A DNA stretch of 8,702 nt from Clostridiaceae bacterium (GTDB lineage Bacteria > Bacillota > Clostridia > Clostridiales > Clostridiaceae): positions 1-8,702 of the forward strand of contig DOKV01000022.1 of assembly GCA_003510765.1 (NCBI GenBank), read 5' to 3'. The translations under genes and the position numbers were made by a program. A model generated the notes under the pieces. It ran no database searches. It was not told the DNA's origin and saw only the letters and a list, made by a program, of their open reading frames with translations. Each line of letters opens with the position of its first letter. The stretch's first letter is position 1. This document shows positions 1-6,867 of this stretch, in pieces.

Positions 1-1448
1 CCTTCCACATGAGCTTTCTCAAACTGCTTCTGTACCCGGGCATCGATGATTTGAATCTTCTTCCCAGAGGCTTTGAAGGCTTCCAAATCCTCACTTCTTA
101 CAAGAGGTCGTTGTCCATGGATGGCATTTTCTTGAATCATCCCTGTGTAGAGCACAGGGTCTTTGGTGGTGGAAAATGGTGGCGCATATCCTAAGTCCAA
201 ATGGAAGAGGTCTTCCACCTTAGCACCGTAGGTCAAAAGGGTCGCAAAAACATCCAGTCTTTTGTCTACCCCCTCTGGACCTATGATTTGCACCCCCAGT
301 AGCCGCCCATCCTTCTTGTCTGCTACGGACTTGATGACCATCTCTTTGCCCCCAAGATATTCAGGCTTATTCGGCTTGATATTGATGCTCACAGACACCT
401 CGTAGCCTTCTTTTCTCGCCTCTTTTTCACTGAGTCCCGTCTGACCCACGGTGAGATCAAAGATTTTATAGATGCCTGTGCCCAAAATGCCTCTAAAGGC
501 CAAGGCGCCTCCTGTACTATTATTGCCCGCAATGCGACCTGTTTTATTAGCGGTGGAGCCCAAGGGGCGATACACTGGTTTTTTCGTAATCAAGTGGAAG
601 GTTTCAACACAGTCTCCCGCTGCATAGACGTCTTTTTCACTGGTTTCCATATAAGGGGTCACTACAATGGCGCCGGTCTCTCCCAAGGTCAGACCCATGT
701 CCTTGGCCAAGGCGGTATTAGGCCTGACTCCTGTGGAAAGAAGTACCAAATCATAAGATAAGCGCTCCCCTGAAGACAACACCACTTCCGTGTCTAAAAT
801 TTCCTTGGCCAGGACTCCAGTATGAACCTTTACCCCGTGCTTTTCTAAGTGCTCCTCCACCAACATGGCCATATCTTCATCCAGCCCAGGGGACACCTGT
901 GGCAGCATCTCCACCATGGTCACGGACAGCCCTCGGTGTTTTAGATTCTCAGCCATCTCCAGGCCAATGAAGCCTGTCCCAATGATGACCGCCCTTTGGG
1001 GATTCTTCTCCTTGAGAAATCCTTCGATGGTATACATGTCTTTGATGGTGCGAAGGACGAACACCCCTTCTTGATCTACGCCTTGAATGGGCGGTTTCAC
1101 AGCACTTGCTCCCGTAGAAAGCACTAGCTTATCATAATGATCCTTAAAAACTTCTCCTGTGTCTAAGTTTTTCACCAGCATCTCCTTCTGTACTGGATCC
1201 ACAGACAATACTTCATGGCGAATCTTCACGGTGACATTGTATTTGCTTTTAAAAAAGGCCGGATCTCTGGGCGTCAAGTCTTCACCCTTATCCACTTCCC
1301 CCCCTAAAAAGTAGGGCATGCCACATCCTGAATAGGAGATATGTTCATCTTTATCATAGAGAATGATCTCGGCTTCTTCATGATTTCTTCTCGCCTTAGC
1401 TGCCGCTGATGTCCCTGCGGCCACAGCACCAATGATGCTAATTTTCAT
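1..1448 (-). CDS. CoA-disulfide reductase / NADH oxidase family flavoprotein with C-terminal rhodanese domain (3' end cut by window)
   Basis: A cytosolic pyridine nucleotide-disulfide oxidoreductase expected to use NAD(P)H and FAD to reduce CoA-disulfide, CoA-persulfide or polysulfide. All 482 visible codons are open. An N-terminal FAD-binding fold begins at residue 1 (IIGAVAAGTSAAAKARR). The single redox cysteine is C42 in YSGCGMPYF. The NAD-binding glycine motif VIIGTGFIGLE lies near 153-163, the second FAD motif AAGDC at 276-280, and the dimerisation domain follows with GYAPPFS (Y421), typical of CoA-disulfide reductases. From about residue 450 a rhodanese domain begins (IIDAR at 467-471, then HVEG); its catalytic Cys loop lies beyond the left edge. 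The ATG at 1446-1448 is preceded by GTGAGGAAT as a weak ribosome site. The fusion matches the known CoADR-Rhd/Npsr type, which fits persulfide reduction better than plain oxygen-dependent NADH oxidation. The family is sure; the substrate is inferred. Confidence 0.93.
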   Translation of the reverse strand, partial: MKISIIGAVAAGTSAAAKARRNHEEAEIILYDKDEHISYSGCGMPYFLGGEVDKGEDLTPRDPAFFKSKYNVTVKIRHEVLSVDPVQKEMLVKNLDTGEVFKDHYDKLVLSTGASAVKPPIQGVDQEGVFVLRTIKDMYTIEGFLKEKNPQRAVIIGTGFIGLEMAENLKHRGLSVTMVEMLPQVSPGLDEDMAMLVEEHLEKHGVKVHTGVLAKEILDTEVVLSSGERLSYDLVLLSTGVRPNTALAKDMGLTLGETGAIVVTPYMETSEKDVYAAGDCVETFHLITKKPVYRPLGSTANKTGRIAGNNSTGGALAFRGILGTGIYKIFDLTVGQTGLSEKEARKEGYEVSVSINIKPNKPEYLGGKEMVIKSVADKKDGRLLGVQIIGPEGVDKRLDVFATLLTYGAKVEDLFHLDLGYAPPFSTTKDPVLYTGMIQENAIHGQRPLVRSEDLEAFKASGKKIQIIDARVQKQFEKAHVE

Positions 1449-1659
1449 ACCTATTCCTCACTTTATGATTTGATTTTCTTCTTATACTATACCTCAGCAT
1501 TGTTAAATACACGTAAAGCATAAGAAAAAAATCCGCAAATCTGTCTCCACTTAAAAACTTCCTCCCACCCCCTTGATTCTTTCTTGAAAGATAAAAAATA
1601 AGACCAAGTTAGCCTTAAGGAAAAGCTTCAAAGCCTTTGAAAATATCCTCCCTGAATTT

Positions 1660-2010
1660 TTGGTGATGATCCTTTTGGTGGGTATGATGCTGGCCTTTCT
1701 AGAACCTGAAACCATTTCATCCTTCATTGGTGAAAAGTCCGGGTACTTAGGCGTTCTCCTCACATCAATCCTTGGGGCCATCACCTTGATCCCTGGCTTT
1801 GTAGCCTTTCCCATGGCTGCACTGCTCCTTCAAAATGGTGCAGGCTATAGGCAAATCGGCGCATTCATCTCTACCCTCATGATGGTGGGGGTCATCACCA
1901 TCCCTGTAGAAATACGCTACTTTGGGAAGAAACTGACCTTCTATCGAAACGGCTTAGCCTTTCTCTTTTCCTTCCTCGTTGCACTGGTTATTGGAGGTGT
2001 TATGAGCTAA
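1660..2010 (+). CDS. Permease, N-terminal half of a split UPF0718/ArsP-like pair; probable 5' truncation
   Basis: A membrane protein of the predicted-permease family (PF03773-like, related to ArsP/UPF0718). At most 116 residues are available from a TTG at 1660; GTG 1663 and ATG 1666 are alternatives. Visible features are a first hydrophobic helix (ILLVGMMLAFL), a glycine/proline loop (ITLIPGFVAFPMAA) and a final helix (FLFSFLVALVIGG). The frame stays open upstream to the codon after TGA 1585-1587, and that stretch encodes family-like sequence (NKTKLALRKSFKAFENILPE) without any ATG, GTG or TTG. No ribosome site precedes 1660; the AAGGA near 1617-1621 has no start codon at proper distance. Relatives, as I recall them, begin with another helix, which is missing here. 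The gene overlaps the next one by one base (TAATG). Substrate unknown. Family call fairly sure; whether it is expressed as a working protein is doubtful. Confidence 0.7.
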   Translation: MVMILLVGMMLAFLEPETISSFIGEKSGYLGVLLTSILGAITLIPGFVAFPMAALLLQNGAGYRQIGAFISTLMMVGVITIPVEIRYFGKKLTFYRNGLAFLFSFLVALVIGGVMS

Positions 2011-2543
2011 TGATGAAACAGCTGACAAGATATCGGTTCGTCTTCTTGACGCTCCTCATCCTTCTCTTTCTAAACCTATTTTTTCAAGAACTCGGTGCAA
2101 AAGCTCTATCCATCACCAGTTTTTCTTTGGTGGAAATGCTTCAGGTGATTCCACCGGTATTCATCTTCCTTGGACTCCTGGATGTCTGGGTCCCCAGGGA
2201 TGTGATGGTGAAGTACATGGGTGAAGGTTCAGGGCTCAAGGGTATTCTCTTGGCCATTTTCATTGGCTCTGCCGCTGCAGGCCCACTCTATGGGGCGTTC
2301 CCCATAGCCGCTGTGTTCATGAAAAAAGGCGTGAAACTCTCCAACGTGCTTATTTTCATCGGTGCTTGGTCCACCACCAAGATCCCCATGTTTCTTTTTG
2401 AAATGGCCTCCATGGGTAGGACCTTTGCCCTCACAAGGCTTTTGGTGAATCTACCTGGGATCATCTTCATCGCCTTAATCCTCACAAAGCTTCTGTCCAA
2501 AGAAGAGGAAAAAGCCCTTTATGAGAAAGCGCAAACCTTATAG
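2010..2543 (+). CDS. Permease, C-terminal half of a split UPF0718/ArsP-like pair
   Basis: A 177-residue integral membrane protein and the second half of the two-gene permease. It has an N-terminal helix (residues 10-26), a loop and helix with GSAAAGPLYGAFPIA (86-100), a helix at 112-120 followed by STTKIPMF, and a last helix at 147-162. A charged cytoplasmic tail (KEEEKALYEKAQ) ends it. The GSAAAGPLYGAFPIA motif echoes ITLIPGFVAFPMAA of the preceding protein, so the two probably form a pseudo-symmetric transporter equal to one full-length ~300-residue permease. The ATG at 2010 overlaps the stop of the first half (TAATG), with GGAGG at 1993-1997, so translation is probably coupled. A second in-frame ATG follows at 2013. 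A terminator begins 8 bases after the stop. The transported substrate is unknown: ArsP relatives export organoarsenicals, but nothing here shows arsenic resistance. Confidence 0.82.
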   Translation: MMKQLTRYRFVFLTLLILLFLNLFFQELGAKALSITSFSLVEMLQVIPPVFIFLGLLDVWVPRDVMVKYMGEGSGLKGILLAIFIGSAAAGPLYGAFPIAAVFMKKGVKLSNVLIFIGAWSTTKIPMFLFEMASMGRTFALTRLLVNLPGIIFIALILTKLLSKEEEKALYEKAQTL

Positions 2544-2550
2544 GAAAGAC

Positions 2551-2596
2551 AAAAAAATTAGCTGCAGCTTGATAAAAAGCTTGCAGCTATTTTTTT
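2551..2596. terminator. Bidirectional rho-independent terminator
   Basis: A hairpin with 8 perfect pairs (TAGCTGCA at 2559-2566 with TGCAGCTA at 2582-2589), extended by GCTT/AAGC across a one-base bulge. It is flanked by seven A on the left (2551-2557) and seven T on the right (2590-2596). It can therefore end both the plus-strand permease pair (stop at 2541-2543) and the minus-strand mgtE (stop at 2636-2638). Confidence 0.9.
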
Positions 2597-2635
2597 CATT
2601 TCTTGATCTCATTTCTATAGTTCATTATTTCATCT

Positions 2636-3985
2636 TTAAATCTTCAAGATCAATTGGGCCAAGAAAAAGTAGGTGAGTAAGGACGTGGCATCCACAATGG
2701 TGGTGATGAGGGGCGCTGCCATGATGGCAGGGTCCGCTTTAATCACTTTGGCAAAAAAGGGCAGCAGTGCGCCCAGAAGCTTTGCCATGATCACCGTAAG
2801 CAAGATGGACAAGGACACCACAATGACCACCAAAGGTCGATCCGGATACATCAACATCAGACGAATGAAGGTCAACACCGACAAGAAAGCCCCCGTCATG
2901 ATGGATACTTGGAATTCTTTGAAAAATACCTTCAGGACATCTTTCATCTCGATTTCATTTAAGACGATGCCACGGATAATCAGCGTACTACTTTGAGAGC
3001 CCGAGTTTCCACCGGTATCTGTGAGCATGGGGATGAAGGTTATGAGCACAGGTATCACCAAGAACGCTTCTTCAAAGGTGGTTAAAATGGCCCCGGTGAT
3101 GATCCCCGAGAGCATCAAAAACACCAACCAGCCCATACGATTTCTAGCCAGTTCCCACACTGGGGTTTTCAAGTAGGGTTTATCTGATGGCACTGTACCA
3201 GCCATCTTTTCAAAGTCTTCCGTGTCTTCTTCTAAGATGACGTCCATGATGTCATCCACGGTGATGATGCCCACCAGGCGGTCTTCTTTGTCCACCACAG
3301 GAAGGGTCATGAAGTCATATTTACTAAATAGATCCGCCACATCTTCCACGTCTTGATCCGTGTGGACATTATGTACATGTTCATCCATGAGGTCTTCAAC
3401 CTTTTCCTCATCCTTTGAAAGGAGAAGGGTACGAAGGGTAATCACCCCTTGTAGGACTCTACTTTCGCTGACGACGTAGCAGCTATATAAGGTCTCACTA
3501 TTTTGGCCATTCTTCCGTAAATAGGTAATGGCTTCCTTCACCGTGAGATGCTTTTTCAAACTGGTGTATTCTGCGGTCATGATGCTTCCTGCCGTATCTT
3601 CCCGATACTGCAAAAAACGGTTGATGGTGGCACGCTGCTCTGTGGGGGTTCGCTCTAATATTTCTGCCACCAAGGTTGCAGGGAGCTCTTCTAATAGATC
3701 CACCAAGTCATCCACAAACATTTCCCGAACCAAGTGGTCTATTTCCTCTTTGGAAATCTTCGTCATGAACTCTTCTTGCACTTCACTGGGCAGTTCTGAG
3801 AATACTTCCACGGCTAAGTCTTTGGGCAGAAGACGCATCACAAGGAGCCTTTCTTCCGGTGTAAGCCCTTCTATAAACTCTGCAATATCCACTTCATTTT
3901 CTTCTAAAATTTCAGTTCTAAAGGTCATAAAATCCCGAAGGGATAAAAGCTCTTTTAGCTTCTCTACGTTCTTTTCTTCATCCAT
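2636..3985 (-). CDS. mgtE: Magnesium transporter MgtE
   Basis: A Mg2+-gated magnesium channel/transporter of the inner membrane, working as a homodimer. The 449 residues match the family's normal length. In order: an acidic helical MgtE_N domain (about 15-130), tandem CBS domains (about 134-190 and 199-252), a linking plug helix, and a five-helix membrane domain from about 285. The membrane domain holds the family signature IPMLTDTGGNSGSQSSTLIIRG (split here at 318-328 and 329-339) and a final helix with D432 in TTIVDATSLL. D432 sits at the same number as the pore aspartate of Thermus thermophilus MgtE. ADPA at 417-420 is also conserved. The cytosolic part is rich in Asp and Glu, as expected for a Mg2+ sensor. 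The ATG at 3983-3985 follows AAGGAGG with 8 bases between. It has its own promoter and only a short leader, with no room for an M-box riboswitch. Confidence 0.97.
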   Translation of the reverse strand: MDEEKNVEKLKELLSLRDFMTFRTEILEENEVDIAEFIEGLTPEERLLVMRLLPKDLAVEVFSELPSEVQEEFMTKISKEEIDHLVREMFVDDLVDLLEELPATLVAEILERTPTEQRATINRFLQYREDTAGSIMTAEYTSLKKHLTVKEAITYLRKNGQNSETLYSCYVVSESRVLQGVITLRTLLLSKDEEKVEDLMDEHVHNVHTDQDVEDVADLFSKYDFMTLPVVDKEDRLVGIITVDDIMDVILEEDTEDFEKMAGTVPSDKPYLKTPVWELARNRMGWLVFLMLSGIITGAILTTFEEAFLVIPVLITFIPMLTDTGGNSGSQSSTLIIRGIVLNEIEMKDVLKVFFKEFQVSIMTGAFLSVLTFIRLMLMYPDRPLVVIVVSLSILLTVIMAKLLGALLPFFAKVIKADPAIMAAPLITTIVDATSLLTYFFLAQLILKI

Positions 3986-3993
3986 GATACATC

Positions 3994-4000
3994 CCTCCTT
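3994..4000 (-). promoter_or_regulatory. mgtE ribosome binding site
   Basis: On the minus strand AAGGAGG lies 8 bases before ATG 3983-3985, a near-perfect Shine-Dalgarno site that fixes the mgtE start. Confidence 0.85.
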
Positions 4001-4017
4001 CTTGTACTTTCTTGTCC

Positions 4018-4046
4018 ATTATATCCTTTGAGGTCTATTCTGCCAA
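4018..4046 (-). promoter_or_regulatory. mgtE promoter, sigma-A type
   Basis: On the minus strand TTGGCA (4046-4041) and TATAAT (4023-4018) are separated by exactly 17 bases (4024-4040). The -10 is perfect and the -35 has 5 of 6 consensus bases. Transcription would start near 4011, giving a leader of about 25 bases. The -35 begins only about 12 bases past the LysR stop, so mgtE can be expressed independently of the broken regulator gene. Confidence 0.8.
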
Positions 4047-4057
4047 TGGTTCTTCCC

Positions 4058-4966
4058 CTAAAATCTTCCCGCTTCTTTGGCAAAGAATCCTTGGAATTCC
4101 TTGGCATACCCAAGAATCTCATCCTTCTCCAGATGATTTTTCATCATGACAAAATTAAATTCCCTTGTTAAGTGCAGATTCTTCACCGCCACCTGGACCA
4201 GGGTGTTCTCCGCCAGCTCTTTTCTTGCTGCATCTTCATACATGAAGCTGATCCCAAGGGCTTCTTCCGTGAGTCTTTTCATCAAGGAGATGTTGCCAAT
4301 TTCTATAATTTTTTGAAACCCATGGATGTCATAGCCTCTTTCAGCCAAGGCTTTCTCCACAATGTCCCGGGACCCAGATCCTTCCTCTCGAAGGATCAAA
4401 GGATAGGCAAATAACTCTTCCAAAGATACTTTCCGTTCCTTGGCCAAAGGATGCCCAGGAGAAACCAAAAGCACAAAGGGCACCTCTTTTAATAGGACCA
4501 CATCATACCCTTCCTTTGGAAAGAGTCCTTCCACCAAGCAAAAGTCTAAAATACCTTCTTCTAAAAGGCTCATGACTTCTTTGGTATTGTCGATCTTAAG
4601 GGAAAAATCCACATCAGGATGCCCCTGAAAGAAGGTCTTTAAATGCGGCGCTAAGGAAAACTCACCCAGGGTTAAGGTGCCGCCAAAGGCTCTTTTTCGC
4701 CGAGGGTTTTGAAGCTCTAAAAGAGCCTTTCTCACAGCTTGTTCTTGATAGACCAAGCTCCTTGCATACGCTATGAGCACCTCCCCTTCATTGGTCCATT
4801 GAAGCTAACGATGCTGATAATGAAAAAGCTTCACTCCGTAATCTTCTTCCAAGAGTCTCATATGATGACTCAAGGCTGGCTGGGTCATGGATAGCCCTTT
4901 GGCCGCCTTGGTAAATCCACCATATTCTTCAATGGCCAATAAAGAGAGCAGTTTTTGATCCACCAT
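4058..4966 (-). pseudogene. LysR-type transcriptional regulator (YeiE/CysL/CbbR-like), interrupted by an in-frame amber codon
   Basis: Ignoring one stop, this reads as a 302-residue LysR regulator, the normal family length. Residues 1-53 carry the winged helix-turn-helix (GGFTKAAKGLSMTQPALSHH, then GVKLF). TAG at 4805-4807 falls at codon 54, and the same frame continues as LQWTNEGEVLIAYARSL. This aligns base for base with the usual LysR pattern after the HTH (LF-x-R-x-x-R-x-x-x-LT-x-AGE-x-L), so nothing is missing except one sense codon. The effector domain spans about 90-295, with TLTLGEF, HPLAKE and the anion-binding-type loop REEGSGSR (193-200). The start ATG 4966 is chosen because GGAGG (4977-4973) sits 6 bases upstream; the ATG at 4972 would abut it. 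The gene diverges from the YeiH-family exporter, its likely target. As written, translation gives only a 53-residue DNA-binding fragment. A sequencing error or suppression cannot be excluded. Confidence 0.85.
4805..4807 (-). other. In-frame amber (TAG) codon inside the LysR gene
   Basis: On the minus strand the reading CAT-CGT-TAG-CTT-CAA-TGG is in one frame with both flanking parts. One base change would restore a sense codon, for example CAG (Gln), AAG (Lys) or GAG (Glu). TAG also ends the second permease, this same LysR gene and the PII-like gene in this window, so it acts as a normal stop here. Confidence 0.9.
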
Positions 4967-4972
4967 GTGCAT

Positions 4973-4977
4973 CCTCC
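4973..4977 (-). promoter_or_regulatory. LysR ribosome binding site that decides the start
   Basis: GGAGG on the minus strand touches ATG 4972 but stands 6 bases from ATG 4966. It therefore supports 4966 (MVDQKLLSLL) over the upstream in-frame ATGs at 4972 and 5017. Confidence 0.75.
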
Positions 4978-4986
4978 ATCTATAAA

Positions 4987-5049
4987 TATATTTTATGACT
5001 TCATTATAATCTATCATTATATTTTATGAAAGGTTGTTGTTATAATGAA
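4987..5049. promoter_or_regulatory. Putative LysR operator region with direct and inverted repeats between LysR and the YeiH-family gene
   Basis: The AT-rich divergent region holds a perfect 12-base direct repeat TATATTTTATGA at 4987-4998 and 5018-5029, offset 31 bases (about three DNA turns). It also holds a perfect 10-base inverted repeat, TTCATTATAA at 5000-5009 and TTATAATGAA at 5040-5049, and a third copy of its core TCATTATA at 5014-5021. The right arm overlaps the -10 of the exporter promoter. TATAAT also occurs on the minus strand at 5008-5003 and 5021-5016, which could serve the LysR promoter, though neither has a good -35. That LysR binds here is inferred from the usual divergent layout. 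Confidence 0.6.
5038..5046 (+). promoter_or_regulatory. Extended -10 promoter of the YeiH-family gene
   Basis: TGTTATAAT contains a perfect TATAAT (5041-5046) preceded by TGn (5038-5040), an extended -10. The -35 position (about 5018-5023, TATATT) is poor, as expected for a promoter needing an activator such as a LysR protein. Transcription would start near 5053. Confidence 0.6.
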
Positions 5050-5083
5050 TCTATGAATGAACAGGAAAGGGAGAACATCCATC

Positions 5084-6112
5084 ATGAATTTTATGAAATC
5101 CTCTGCCAAAGGCATCCTATTAGCCCTCTTATTAGCTCTATTATCCTATGGACTCACAAACTTCTTAGATTTGCACTTCTTAAGCCCGGGGGTTTTTGCT
5201 CTACTTTTGGGCATGGTCCTAAACCCCTATCTTAAGAACCCCGCCTCCTTCTCCAGTGGCCTCACCTTTACATCAAAAAAGATTTTAAAGTTTGCCATAG
5301 TCCTCATGGGCCTAGGGCTAAGTTTCACCCAAATCTTTGCCGTGGGAAAGTTTTCCCTGGTGGTCATGATCTTCACCTTGACCGCAGCCTTTTTAGGGGG
5401 GTATCTCCTGGGTAAGCTCTTAAAGATGCCCTGGAAACTTACCAGCCTCATCTCTGCAGGGACAGGCATCTGCGGAGGCTCAGCCATCGCTGCCATTGCT
5501 CCGGTCATAGAAGCAAAAGACGAACATGTGGCCTACGGGATTTCAGCCACTTTCATTTTTGATGTGCTCATGGTGATCCTCTTTCCCCTCATGGGGAGAG
5601 CTCTGCTCTTATCAGATTTAGGCTTTGGTCTCTGGGCAGGTACCGCGGTGAATGATACATCTTCAGTGGTGGCTGCCGCCTATGCTTTTTCTGATGCCGC
5701 AGGACAATTTGCCGTCATTGTGAAACTCACAAGAACCTTATCCATCGTCCCTGTGGTCCTGATTTTTTCTTTTCTCCATGAGCGCATGGAAAGAAAAAAC
5801 CTTGAAGGGACTTCCTCTAGTTCCCTGGGACGCAAAAAAGTGGATCTTCGGAAGATTTTCCCCTTCTTCATCCTCTTTTTCCTCTTCATGGTGGCCCTAA
5901 AAAGTACCGGATGGGTACCAGCCTCTGTGACAGAAACCCTCACCAGCCTCAGCAAGTTTCTCATGGTCATGTCCCTGGGCTCCATAGGCCTTAAAACCAG
6001 TTTCAAAAAGATGCGTCAGGCTGGACTAAAGCCTCTACTCCATGGGTTTCTCATCTCCACCTTGGTGGTGGTGGTGTCCCTCTTGGTGCAGCAGTTTCTA
6101 GGGCAAATCTAA
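5084..6112 (+). CDS. YeiH-family (UPF0324) putative sulfate/sulfite exporter
   Basis: A 342-residue polytopic membrane protein of the YeiH/UPF0324 family (PF03601-like), annotated by analogy as a putative sulfate exporter; direct transport evidence for the family is limited. It has roughly ten hydrophobic segments. Family motifs are LSPGVFALLLGMVLNP (33-48), LMGLGLS (74-80), GTGICGGSAIAA (126-137), GTAVNDTSSVVAA (186-198), KLTRTL (214-219) and LMVMSLGSIGLKTS (293-306). A charged cytoplasmic loop lies at 232-257. I chose ATG 5084 because GGGAG (5069-5073) lies 10 bases upstream and the predicted transcript starts near 5053. The in-frame ATG at 5057 would have a leader of only a few bases and no ribosome site. 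It diverges from the broken LysR gene, the same arrangement as yeiE/yeiH in enterobacteria, which supports control by that regulator. Confidence 0.9.
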   Translation: MNFMKSSAKGILLALLLALLSYGLTNFLDLHFLSPGVFALLLGMVLNPYLKNPASFSSGLTFTSKKILKFAIVLMGLGLSFTQIFAVGKFSLVVMIFTLTAAFLGGYLLGKLLKMPWKLTSLISAGTGICGGSAIAAIAPVIEAKDEHVAYGISATFIFDVLMVILFPLMGRALLLSDLGFGLWAGTAVNDTSSVVAAAYAFSDAAGQFAVIVKLTRTLSIVPVVLIFSFLHERMERKNLEGTSSSSLGRKKVDLRKIFPFFILFFLFMVALKSTGWVPASVTETLTSLSKFLMVMSLGSIGLKTSFKKMRQAGLKPLLHGFLISTLVVVVSLLVQQFLGQI

Positions 6113-6131
6113 TGAACGTTCTACCAATTGA

Positions 6132-6171
6132 AAAGAGGGTCCTTTGTGCATATACGCAAGGGACCCTCTTT
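6132..6171. terminator. Long hairpin terminator at a convergent junction
   Basis: Positions 6132-6148 (AAAGAGGGTCCTTTGTG) pair with 6155-6171 in a 17-base stem containing two G-T wobbles and a 6-base loop. The arms end in AAAG and CTTT, so a short U run follows on each strand, and no long external T tract exists. It lies between the plus-strand exporter (stop 6110-6112) and the minus-strand PII-like gene (stop 6205-6207) and can serve both. Confidence 0.75.
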
Positions 6172-6204
6172 GCCTAGCTCCTCAATCTTTTTCATAAAAC
6201 GGCC

Positions 6205-6867
6205 CTATTCATAGACCCCGTAGGTTTCTTTCACATCTTGAATAAAAATGATGCCGTTTCCAGGGGTATCAATGTTCAGCTTCTCTCGAATATGGGCCAC
6301 GATGTCCATGACGATGTCTTTCTTAGACAAAATCATCACCACCTCTTTCTCGGGCTCAATGTCCATGTTAAAGAGCTTGGTGGTTTCATTGACTCCTGAC
6401 CCTCTGGCATTGATGATGGTGCCTCCTTTGGAACCTTTTTCTTTAGCTGCGTCAATGACATCTTCTGCACGACCTCTATTGACCACCGTAATGATTATCT
6501 GATACATAGATTTCTCTTCTCCTTCTTCCATGGGCAGAGCCTTATTGCATCTGGACCCTAAAATCTCACAGGTACCGACAGAAAACAAAATGCCATGATG
6601 GGGCTTCGCAAACTTAAAGGTCTTATCTAGCTTTGGTATGGCCTCTCTTGCTGTTCTTGAATCCGTGCCCAGTAGCACCACTTCTTTCCGTTCCTCATAA
6701 AGGGAGAGGAAATGTAGTAAGGAACTATTCACTGTTCCTCGACCATGACATATGGTGCCTCCTGAGATGCCATACTTTTTAGCTTTTTGAAGGACTTTAC
6801 TTCCTTGTCCGTGGTCTACCACCACATAGATGAGCTCAAATCCGTCCATCAGATCATAAGGCTGCAT
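6205..6867 (-). CDS. Tandem PII-like regulatory protein (two PII-type domains), partner of the DUF1538 protein
   Basis: A soluble 220-residue protein made of two copies of a ferredoxin-like PII-type domain, about 9-105 and 121-217. Each copy has a beta strand (FELIYVVVDHG / YQIIITVVNRG), a helix (KVLQKAKKYG / DVIDAAKEKG), a nucleotide-loop-like motif (GGTICHGRG 36-44 / GGTIINARG 148-156) and a closing strand (PHHGILFS 89-96 / PGNGIIFI 202-209). Classical GlnB is one ~112-residue domain forming trimers; here two are fused. By family logic it senses a small ligand, perhaps a nucleotide, and controls a membrane partner, as GlnK does AmtB. Its ATG lies inside the end of the DUF1538 gene (14-base overlap), with GAGGTG about 7 bases ahead, so the two are translationally coupled. 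A glutamate-rich linker (114-118) joins the halves. The tyrosine-bearing T-loop of GlnB is not evident. Ligand unknown. Confidence 0.83.
   Translation of the reverse strand: MQPYDLMDGFELIYVVVDHGQGSKVLQKAKKYGISGGTICHGRGTVNSSLLHFLSLYEERKEVVLLGTDSRTAREAIPKLDKTFKFAKPHHGILFSVGTCEILGSRCNKALPMEEGEEKSMYQIIITVVNRGRAEDVIDAAKEKGSKGGTIINARGSGVNETTKLFNMDIEPEKEVVMILSKKDIVMDIVAHIREKLNIDTPGNGIIFIQDVKETYGVYE

Noticed and set aside
1449..1587. Promoters for the CoA-disulfide reductase and the permease pair
   Set aside because: TATAGT/TATAAG-like and TTTACG-like boxes occur on the minus strand, but their spacing (about 20 bases) is poor. No plus-strand pair with acceptable spacing was found.
3528..4031. A 167-codon open frame on the plus strand opposite mgtE
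   Set aside because: It is antisense to the conserved N-terminal and CBS domains of mgtE, is rich in Ser, Lys and Arg with no recognisable motif, and has no ribosome site.
4058..4780. Separate translation of the LysR effector domain from a GTG at 4780
   Set aside because: The GGGGAG sequence directly abuts that GTG, leaving no spacing, and the residues before it align with the normal LysR linker. It is better seen as the rest of one broken gene.
4805..4807. TAG as a programmed pyrrolysine codon
   Set aside because: LysR proteins are not known to use pyrrolysine, the position is a variable one, and TAG ends three other reading frames here. No downstream structure for insertion was recognised.
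5227..5508. Minus-strand open frame inside the YeiH-family gene, and another at 5680-6006
   Set aside because: Both are shadows of the conserved exporter sequence. Their proteins are Met-, Lys- and Arg-rich without family features.
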